Below the pieces are notes generated by a model. The model did no database searches. It saw nothing but the letters and a program-made list of their open reading frames with translations, and had not been told where the DNA came from. 18,261 bases of DNA, from contig JAISZM010000064.1 in the NCBI GenBank assembly GCA_031269205.1, positions 1 to 18,261 of the forward strand. Reading direction: 5' to 3'. The translations under genes were made by a program, and so were the position numbers. The stretch is from Eubacteriales Family XIII. Incertae Sedis bacterium. GTDB lineage: Bacteria > Bacillota > Clostridia > Peptostreptococcales > Anaerovoracaceae. This document shows positions 1-5,590 of this stretch, piece after piece. The stretch's first letter is position 1. Every line of letters starts with the position of its first letter.

Positions 1-110
1 CCATTTTTGTCCATCTCGGAACCTGATGACAATCTTGGCTTCCTCACGTACCCTAAAGTACGCTCCGGTGAGCCAAGATCGTCCTCAGAACCCGACCTGA
101 ACAAAACTAG
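1..110. repeat. Large imperfect palindromic element
   Basis: The first about 40 bases match the reverse complement of bases 71-110 at roughly 30 of 40 positions by my own alignment. The innermost hairpin is CGTAC (47-51), loop CCTAAA (52-57), GTACG (58-62). Further out TCTTGGCT (33-40) pairs with AGCCAAGA (71-78), and TTTTGT (5-10) pairs with ACAAAA (101-106). There is no coding potential. The shape fits an intergenic palindromic repeat or a miniature inverted-repeat element. A terminator of an upstream gene is less likely, because no T-run follows the stem on the + strand. The left edge may be cut by the window. Confidence 0.65.
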
Positions 111-248
111 CGCGGCAACAACTGAATAGTTTCGATTTAAGCACTGAACAGATAGGCTCCGCAGGAGATCAGCGGCTTCTGTAGTTGACGATCATCTATC
201 CGGGGACGGACGGCGGCAGAGATCGAAACGTGCTTCGGCAAACTCGCG
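111..248. other. Non-coding spacer upstream of the one-carbon operon
   Basis: This stretch is less GC-rich than the genes and has no ORF with a credible start. A TTGACG at 185-190 looks like a -35 box but has no -10 at the right distance. I saw no tRNA, riboswitch or further repeat in it. Confidence 0.5.
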
Positions 249-257
249 TGTTATAAT
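249..257 (+). promoter_or_regulatory. Extended -10 promoter for fhs
   Basis: TGTTATAAT is a perfect extended -10 element (TGn followed by TATAAT). No good -35 lies 16-18 bases upstream, which is usual for extended -10 promoters. Transcription would begin near 264 and leave a leader of about 70 bases. That leader has a small hairpin, CCGCAA (284-289) with TTGCGG (292-297), ahead of the fhs ribosome binding site. Confidence 0.6.
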
Positions 258-323
258 AAGCGTGTATGCAGCGTCGCGCCGCGCCGCAATCTTGCGGTTC
301 GGAAACGCGGGCGCAACAAGCGT

Positions 324-329
324 AGGAGG
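324..329 (+). promoter_or_regulatory. Ribosome binding site of fhs
   Basis: AGGAGG sits six bases before the GTG at 336. This supports the GTG start. Confidence 0.8.
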
Positions 330-335
330 CACGGA

Positions 336-2012
336 GTGAGTTATAAGTCTGACATCGAAATCGCGCAAAGTACCTCAATGGAACCGATCGACGTCATAGC
401 GGAGAGGGTCGGCATAGGAGCCGAATATCTCGAACACTACGGCCGCTACAAGGCCAAGGTAGATCTCCGGATAGCGGATGATCCGAAATATACGAAGCAA
501 GGCAAGCTCGTACTCGTGACGGCCATCACGCCGACGCCGGCGGGTGAGGGGAAGACCACCACCACGGTCGGCCTCGCGGACGGGCTTCGCAGGATCGGAA
601 AGAACGTCATGGTGGCGTTGAGAGAGCCGTCGCTCGGACCCGTGTTCGGCGTCAAGGGAGGGGCGGCTGGCGGTGGCTACGCTCAGGTCGTACCCATGGA
701 GGATATCAACCTTCACTTCACGGGCGACATGCACGCCATCGGCGCCGCGAACAACCTGCTTGCGGCGATGCTCGACAATCATATCTTTCAGGGAAACGAA
801 CTCGGCATAGACCCGCGCCGCGTCACGTGGCGTCGCTGCGTCGATATGAACGATCGTCAGCTGCGCAAAGTTTTGAACGGTCTCGGTGGCCTTACGGGCG
901 GTGTTCCGCGCGAGGACGCGTACGACATCACCGTTGCGAGCGAGGTCATGGCCATACTCTGTCTCGCGGACGGCCTGGCGGATTTGAAACACCGACTCGC
1001 CAATATAATAGTGGGATATACCGCGGATGAGAAGCCCGTCACGGCGGGGCAGCTGCAAGCGGAAGGAGCGATGTCCGTTCTCCTGAAGGATGCGCTGAAG
1101 CCGAACCTCGTGCAGACGCTCGAGCACACGCCCGCCTTCGTGCACGGAGGACCGTTCGCGAACATCGCGCATGGCTGCAATTCCGTGGTGGCCACGAAGC
1201 TCGCGATGAAGCTCGGCGACTACGTGATAACGGAAGCGGGATTCGGCGCGGACCTCGGGGCGGAGAAGTTCCTCGACATCAAGTGCCGCGCGGCGGGTCT
1301 GATCCCGTCGGCCGTCGTCGTCGTCGCGACGGTGCGCGCGCTGAAGCACCATGGCGGCGCGGCGAAGGACGCGCTGACGAAGGAGGATCTGACATCCCTG
1401 AACATAGGATTGCCGAACCTGTTGCGCCACGTCGAGAACATCACGCGGGTTTACGGCCTGCCGACCGTTGTCTCCATCAATAAGTTCCCCGACGACACAG
1501 ACGCGGAGATAGAACTCATAGACAAAAAGTGCCGGGAGTTCGGCGTGAACGTGGCGCTGTCCGAAGTGTGGGAGAAGGGTAGCGAGGGTGGCGTCGCCCT
1601 CGCCGAAGAGGTCGTCAAGCTCTGTGAGGCGCCGTCGGATTTTCGCTTCTCGTATGAGGACGACCTGAGCATAGAGGCGAAGATAGAGGCGATAGCTACG
1701 AAGGTTTACCGCGCGGCGAACGTGCATATCGCGCCCGAGGCGCTCCGGCAGATAGCGCAGCTCGAAAAACTCGGATTCGGCGGCGCGCCGATCTGCATAG
1801 CGAAAACGCAGTACAGTTTTTCCGACGATCCGACCCTGCTCGGCGCGCCCGACGGATGGACGCTGACGGTCAAGAGCGTGAAGATGTCGGCCGGCGCGGG
1901 ATTCGTTGTGGCGCTGACCGGCGACATCATGACGATGCCGGGTCTGCCGAAGAGTCCCGCGGCGGAGAAGATAGACGTGGACGACAGCGGCGTCATATCC
2001 GGCCTGTTCTGA
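336..2012 (+). CDS. fhs: Formate--tetrahydrofolate ligase
   Basis: This enzyme joins formate to tetrahydrofolate using ATP and yields 10-formyl-tetrahydrofolate in the cytoplasm, the entry step of the methyl branch of the acetyl-CoA pathway. It runs in reverse for ATP in some purine fermenters. The protein has 558 residues, the normal family length of about 555-560. The ATP-binding loop TPAGEGKTTTT lies at about 67-77, and the family blocks EPSLGPVFGVKGGAAGGGYA and HFTGDMHAIGAANNLLAA follow. The GTG start is chosen for its AGGAGG site. The gene leads an operon: fchA starts 11 bases after its stop and folD follows, so three consecutive one-carbon steps are made together. No missing residue or frameshift was seen. 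A promoter of extended -10 type lies upstream. Confidence 0.97.
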   Translation: MSYKSDIEIAQSTSMEPIDVIAERVGIGAEYLEHYGRYKAKVDLRIADDPKYTKQGKLVLVTAITPTPAGEGKTTTTVGLADGLRRIGKNVMVALREPSLGPVFGVKGGAAGGGYAQVVPMEDINLHFTGDMHAIGAANNLLAAMLDNHIFQGNELGIDPRRVTWRRCVDMNDRQLRKVLNGLGGLTGGVPREDAYDITVASEVMAILCLADGLADLKHRLANIIVGYTADEKPVTAGQLQAEGAMSVLLKDALKPNLVQTLEHTPAFVHGGPFANIAHGCNSVVATKLAMKLGDYVITEAGFGADLGAEKFLDIKCRAAGLIPSAVVVVATVRALKHHGGAAKDALTKEDLTSLNIGLPNLLRHVENITRVYGLPTVVSINKFPDDTDAEIELIDKKCREFGVNVALSEVWEKGSEGGVALAEEVVKLCEAPSDFRFSYEDDLSIEAKIEAIATKVYRAANVHIAPEALRQIAQLEKLGFGGAPICIAKTQYSFSDDPTLLGAPDGWTLTVKSVKMSAGAGFVVALTGDIMTMPGLPKSPAAEKIDVDDSGVISGLF

Positions 2013-2023
2013 CGGAGGCGCAG

Positions 2024-2707
2024 ATGGAACGAAACAAGGTTTATATGACATTGATACAAAAGGAAGTAAGCGAATTCGTCTTTGAACTCTCGAGCCGCAA
2101 CCCCATTCCAGGCGGAGGTGGCGCGTCCGCGCTCGCGGGAGCGCTCGGCGCGTCGCTCGGCGGCATGGTCGCGAACCTCACGATCGGCAAGCCGAATTAC
2201 GCCGACGAAGAGGACGAGATGAAACGACTGAAGGTCGCGACCTATCGCGTACAAAAGGAATTGTTGGATCTCATACAGAAGGACGCGGACGCGTTTGGGC
2301 CGCTTGCGGGCTCGTACCGAATGCCCGCGGAAACGGAGGAAGAACGCGCGTCGAAGGCTCGCGTCATGGAGGCGTCATTCAAAGAGGCTTGTCTCGTTCC
2401 GCTCTCCATGATGAAACTCTGCGCCGAGGCCATCACCCTGCTCGAGCGTCTTGCGGAGATAGGCAACAGGCTCGCGCTGTCAGACGCGGCCTGCGGCGCC
2501 GTCCTGTCCGCGGCGGCCATGCGCTCGGCGTGGCTGAATGTGGTCGTCAATACCGTTTCGATCACCGACGACTCTTTCGCGAGCCGCGTAAACGATGAGG
2601 GAGAGGCTCTCATGAGGGAATATCTGCCGCGCGCCGAGCAAATCTTTGAGAATATCGAGCAAACCTATCGGCGGGACGATGTGAGGCCGGCGCGTGACAT
2701 CGAATAA
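2024..2707 (+). CDS. fchA: Methenyltetrahydrofolate cyclohydrolase, FchA type
   Basis: The 227-residue protein belongs to the formiminotransferase-cyclodeaminase C-terminal family (FTCD_C). In anaerobes with fhs, its stand-alone members (FchA) interconvert 5,10-methenyl- and 10-formyl-tetrahydrofolate, while related stand-alone members act as formimino-tetrahydrofolate cyclodeaminases. The glycine-rich family block NPIPGGGGASALAGALGASL, followed by GGMVANLTIG, lies near residues 25-55. The rest is helical, as expected. The ATG at 2024 is chosen because GGAGG (2014-2018) sits five bases upstream; the open frame runs further back inside fhs but without a site. Position between fhs and folD argues for the cyclohydrolase role over the cyclodeaminase role of histidine breakdown, and no hut genes are present. 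The role matters more here because the neighbouring FolD seems to have lost its own cyclohydrolase residues. Confidence 0.9.
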   Translation: MERNKVYMTLIQKEVSEFVFELSSRNPIPGGGGASALAGALGASLGGMVANLTIGKPNYADEEDEMKRLKVATYRVQKELLDLIQKDADAFGPLAGSYRMPAETEEERASKARVMEASFKEACLVPLSMMKLCAEAITLLERLAEIGNRLALSDAACGAVLSAAAMRSAWLNVVVNTVSITDDSFASRVNDEGEALMREYLPRAEQIFENIEQTYRRDDVRPARDIE

Positions 2708-2740
2708 CAGAGACGTGATGTTTGCGAGTGAGGAAGAGTC

Positions 2741-3634
2741 GTGACGAGAATAATGTTGGGAAAACCCGTCGCGGATGAGATGGCAGCGTCTCTCGCGGCG
2801 AGCGCCGAACGGCTCGCGGCCTCTGGCGTGAGTCCGCGTCTCGCGGTCGTCCGCGTTGGGGATCGCCCGGACGACGTGGCCTACGAAGACTCGATAGCGA
2901 GGCGCGCGAAGTCGGTCGGCGTCGAACTGAAGCGGACGGTTTTGGGGCCGGACGCCGATACTTCGCTCTTGCGGGAGGCGGTGCGTTCGCTTGCGTCGGA
3001 CGAAAACGTCCATGGGATTCTCGTGTTCAGGCCGTTGCCGCAGAGCGTGGGCGGCGACGCCGCGCTTGCCGACATACCTTTGGGAAAGGATGTCGATGGC
3101 GTAACGGCCGCGCAGATGGCCGCGCTCTACACGCTGAAGAAGGGAACTGCGCACCCAGACGTGTTTTTCCCGTGTACGGCTGAGGCCGTTATGCGCGTTC
3201 TTGACCATTATGGAATATCGGCCGTCGGCAAGCACGCCGTCGTGATAGGGCGAAGTTCGGTTATAGGCAAACCCGTCGCCCATCTGCTGCTTGCGCGCGG
3301 CGCTACGGTGACGATCTGTCACAGCGAAACGACGAGCCTCGTCGAGCAGACCCGCGGCGCGGACATCCTCGTGTGCGCCGCGGGACTCGCCGCAAAGAAC
3401 AGAGCGCTGAGGCTCGGCGCCGAATACTTCTCGCCGGGACAGACCGTCGTCGACGTAGCGATCAACGCGGACGATGAAGGGCTGTACGGTGACGCTGACA
3501 CGGACGCGGCGCAAGGCGTTGCGGCGAACATCACGCCCGTACCCGGCGGTCTCGGCGCCGTCACAGCCTTCGTTCTTATGGAGCACGTGATCCGGGCGAC
3601 CGAGGCCGCGATGGAAACCGAACGCAACAGGTGA
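2741..3634 (+). CDS. folD: Methylenetetrahydrofolate dehydrogenase FolD, probably without cyclohydrolase activity
   Basis: This 297-residue FolD-family protein should oxidise or reduce between 5,10-methylene- and 5,10-methenyl-tetrahydrofolate with NAD(P). The nucleotide-binding motif GRSSVIGKP lies at 170-178, and KDVDG with the conserved aspartate (Asp119) at 116-120. The C-terminal signature PVPGGLGAVT replaces the common PVPGGVGPMT. Most FolD proteins also carry cyclohydrolase activity through a Tyr-x-x-x-Lys motif and a glutamine in GILVQ. Here the ungapped match keeps Tyr48 but has Ile52 in place of that lysine (Lys54 in E. coli). Phe96 stands in place of the glutamine (Gln98 in E. coli). 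I infer a dehydrogenase only, with FchA upstream supplying the hydrolysis. The start is GTG with AGGAAG at 2731-2736, 33 bases after fchA. How active it is as a dehydrogenase cannot be read from the sequence. Confidence 0.9.
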   Translation: MTRIMLGKPVADEMAASLAASAERLAASGVSPRLAVVRVGDRPDDVAYEDSIARRAKSVGVELKRTVLGPDADTSLLREAVRSLASDENVHGILVFRPLPQSVGGDAALADIPLGKDVDGVTAAQMAALYTLKKGTAHPDVFFPCTAEAVMRVLDHYGISAVGKHAVVIGRSSVIGKPVAHLLLARGATVTICHSETTSLVEQTRGADILVCAAGLAAKNRALRLGAEYFSPGQTVVDVAINADDEGLYGDADTDAAQGVAANITPVPGGLGAVTAFVLMEHVIRATEAAMETERNR

Positions 3635-3659
3635 ACACAAGAGGCGATTCCTTTTGTGT
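3635..3659 (+). other. Stem-loop between folD and larB
   Basis: ACACAAGAGG (3635-3644) pairs with CCTTTTGTGT (3650-3659) around the five-base loop CGATT. This makes a ten-pair stem with one G-U pair, starting on the base after the folD stop codon. No T-run follows, so it is not a standard terminator. It could protect the 3' end of the folate part of the message, be a cleavage site, or lower read-through into larB. Confidence 0.6.
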
Positions 3660-3681
3660 GTGCCGTGCAGGATAGTGGAAT

Positions 3682-3687
3682 GGGGGA
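3682..3687 (+). promoter_or_regulatory. Ribosome binding site of larB
   Basis: GGGGGA lies five bases before the ATG at 3693. It favours that start over the in-frame GTG at 3654, which would lie inside the intergenic stem-loop. Confidence 0.5.
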
Positions 3688-3692
3688 ATTAC

Positions 3693-4610
3693 ATGAGGAA
3701 CAGAAAGCTTGACGCCTATCTGAAAGACATCGCCGAGGGGCGCGTATCGCCCGTTGTAGCTGCGGAAAAACTGCGTATGCAGCCCTACGACGATATGGAT
3801 TTTGCGAAGCTCGACACGAACAGGGAGTTGCGAACGGGCCGCGGCGAGGTCGTGTTCGCCCTCGGCAAGACGCCCGAACAGACGGCGTCCATCATGCTGC
3901 GCATGGCGGAAAACGCAGCCGCCGAAGCCGCAGAGCGCAACTTAGGGGTAGAAGCTCCCGGTGTTCCGATTCCCGTTTCCATCCCGCCGATCTTCGCGAC
4001 GAAGGCGTCGCTCGAACACTATGCCGCCGTGACGGAGGCGTTCGGCGACGGTCGTATAGATGAATGCCTCTTCACACCCGAATACTACGATACGGCGAGG
4101 ATGATCACCGTCCGGAACACCGTACCGGGGAACGACAGACAGGGAGCGACGCGGAGGGACGGACTCATCGCCGTCGTCTCCGCCGGAACGGCCGATATGC
4201 CCGTCGCGGAGGAGGCCGCCCTGACAGCCGAACTCTACGGTCATGAGGTCATGCGTATATACGACGTGGGCGTGTCGGGGCTGCACAGACTTTTGGACCG
4301 GGTGGACGACATCAGGAAGGCCGACGTCGTCGTCGCCGTCGCCGGCATGGAGGGAGCGCTCGTGTCCGTCGTCTCGGGACTCGTGTACCGGCCCGTCGTC
4401 GCCGTGCCGACATCGGTGGGCTACGGCGTTACGCTCTCGGGGCTAACGCCGCTCTTCGCCATGCTCGGGAGTTGCAGCCTCGGCGCGGGCGTCATGAATA
4501 TAGACAACGGCTTCGGCGCGGCGCACTATGCGTCGATGATACTCGGCGTCAGGGAAACCGGCGGAGCCGAAAACGTCGGCGGAGCGGGAGAGACGGAAAA
4601 CGATGAATAG
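3693..4610 (+). CDS. larB: Nickel pincer cofactor biosynthesis protein LarB
   Basis: LarB carboxylates and hydrolyses nicotinic acid adenine dinucleotide to pyridinium-3,5-biscarboxylate mononucleotide, the first step to the nickel-pincer nucleotide of lactate racemase and related enzymes. The fold is that of AIR carboxylase (PurE). The 305-residue protein has the N-terminal LarB block (about 52-62, with GRGEVVFALGKTPEQ). The PurE-like core begins near residue 150, including VVSAGTADMPVAEEAA and VVAVAGMEGALVSVVSGL. The signature SCSLGAGVMNIDNGFGAAH contains Cys261, which matches the cysteine used for covalent catalysis in known LarB. It is longer than Lactobacillus LarB (about 250). larC overlaps its end by eight bases. 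PurE of purine synthesis is ruled out by the N-terminal block and the NIDNGFGAA ending. Confidence 0.88.
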   Translation: MRNRKLDAYLKDIAEGRVSPVVAAEKLRMQPYDDMDFAKLDTNRELRTGRGEVVFALGKTPEQTASIMLRMAENAAAEAAERNLGVEAPGVPIPVSIPPIFATKASLEHYAAVTEAFGDGRIDECLFTPEYYDTARMITVRNTVPGNDRQGATRRDGLIAVVSAGTADMPVAEEAALTAELYGHEVMRIYDVGVSGLHRLLDRVDDIRKADVVVAVAGMEGALVSVVSGLVYRPVVAVPTSVGYGVTLSGLTPLFAMLGSCSLGAGVMNIDNGFGAAHYASMILGVRETGGAENVGGAGETENDE

Positions 4611-5481
4611 ATTCGCGCATTTCGATTGCTCGTCGGGCGTGAGTTCCGATATGTTGCTCGGCGCGCTGCTGCACTTCGTCGGGGATGCGGACGCGGTCGC
4701 CGCGGAGCTTCGCGGCCTTGGCCTGTGCGAGTTCCGACTCCGCGTGAATACGGTCGAGAGGAAGGGCGTCACGGGTTACGCCGCGGCCGTCGAGATAGCG
4801 AGTCCTCCGGCGGGGGGCGCGCGCGCCGAATCGACGCCTTCTCACGGACGCCATGAGCGTGACCACAGCCACGGCCACGATCATGACGATGACCATCACC
4901 ATCACCATACGCACATAGCCTACCGGGATGTCGCCGCGCTGATAAGCGACGCGGACATCGGTTCGAAGGCGAAGGGATATGCTCTCGCCGCCTATCGCGC
5001 ACTCGCGGAAGCCGAGGCCGCCGCTCACGGAACCACGACGGATGAGATTCATTTTCATGAAGTCGGTTCGCCGCGCGCTATCTACACGGTCACGGGCGCC
5101 GCCATAGCCGCGGAACTTATCGGCGTCACTGACTTCACGTGCGGGGCGCTCACGGACGGCAGCGGCTCGGTGGAGTGCGCTCACGGCACGATACCCGTGC
5201 CTGTGCCAGCCGTCAGGGAGCTGCTGAAACAGACGGAGATACCGCTCGTCAGCGACCCGGCTATAAAAACTGAACTCGTCACGCCGTCCGGCCTTGCGCT
5301 GCTCATCGGATTCGGATGCCGCTACGTCAAATCCGACGCCGTCCCGTCTGGTGAGTCCGGCCCGTTCAATCCATCCGATCCATTCGCCCGAAACGAATCA
5401 CCTGTCACGGGATACGGCTTCGGCTCACGTGACACCGGTCTGCTCGGCGCCGTCCGCGCCGTCCTGTCGCGGACGCGATGA
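4603..5481 (+). CDS. larC: LarC-family protein, N-terminal domain only (LarC1-like)
   Basis: LarC inserts nickel into the bis-thiocarboxylate pyridinium nucleotide, using CTP, to finish the nickel-pincer cofactor. The 292-residue protein matches the first domain: DCSSGVSSDMLLGALL near the N-terminus, IHFHEVG, GSGSVECAHGTIPVPVPA and ELVTPSGLALL. A histidine-rich stretch with 12 His lies at residues 81-104, a plausible metal-holding loop. Full LarC has about 400 residues, and the second domain (usual motif ETNIDDM) is absent. After the stop only 109 bases remain before valS, so a frameshift as in Lactobacillus larC1/larC2 cannot restore it. Residues usually kept in the family also differ: GxSSDM in place of GxxGDM, and GSPRAIYTVTG in place of a segment normally carrying two aspartates. 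It overlaps larB by eight bases. Family membership is firm, but activity as a nickel insertase is uncertain. Confidence 0.8.
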   Translation: MNRFAHFDCSSGVSSDMLLGALLHFVGDADAVAAELRGLGLCEFRLRVNTVERKGVTGYAAAVEIASPPAGGARAESTPSHGRHERDHSHGHDHDDDHHHHHTHIAYRDVAALISDADIGSKAKGYALAAYRALAEAEAAAHGTTTDEIHFHEVGSPRAIYTVTGAAIAAELIGVTDFTCGALTDGSGSVECAHGTIPVPVPAVRELLKQTEIPLVSDPAIKTELVTPSGLALLIGFGCRYVKSDAVPSGESGPFNPSDPFARNESPVTGYGFGSRDTGLLGAVRAVLSRTR

Positions 5482-5590
5482 GGGCGCGCGGCGAATAGTT
5501 CTGTGTTAAAATTATAAAATTAGCGGTGAGTGAAATCACGGAGTTTTGAGGGCCGGCGAAGGCCCCGGCAAAGATCGCGCGGAGAAGGAT
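5482..5590 (+). promoter_or_regulatory. Leader and possible promoter of valS
   Basis: A short AT-rich island in GC-rich surroundings includes TATAAAAT (5513-5520), a possible -10; no convincing -35 was found. Downstream a hairpin GGGCC (5550-5554) with GGCCC (5561-5565) may form. GGAGAAGG (5581-5588) before the ATG at 5591 fixes the valS start over the in-frame TTG at 5546. The leader is too short for a T-box, and I see no T-box specifier or AGGGTGG-like element. Confidence 0.45.

Noticed and set aside
185..190. TTGACG as the -35 box of the fhs promoter
   Set aside because: It lies about 60 bases from the clear TATAAT at 252-257, and no -10 sits 16-18 bases after it.
258..335. Folate-sensing (THF) riboswitch before the one-carbon operon
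   Set aside because: The leader after the predicted transcript start is about 70 bases with one six-pair hairpin, and I recognise no conserved THF riboswitch core.
375..2051. 558-codon open frame on the - strand across fhs
   Set aside because: It is opposite an unmistakable fhs, its product is Arg-rich with no recognisable motif, and such mirror frames are common in GC-rich genes. The equal length is chance.
3693..4610. PurE (N5-CAIR mutase) of purine synthesis
   Set aside because: The core fold is shared, but the N-terminal block, the NIDNGFGAA ending with its cysteine, and the larC neighbour identify LarB.
5482..5590. A larC2 reading frame reached by frameshift, as in Lactobacillus larC
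   Set aside because: Only 109 bases precede valS and no frame there encodes LarC2 motifs.
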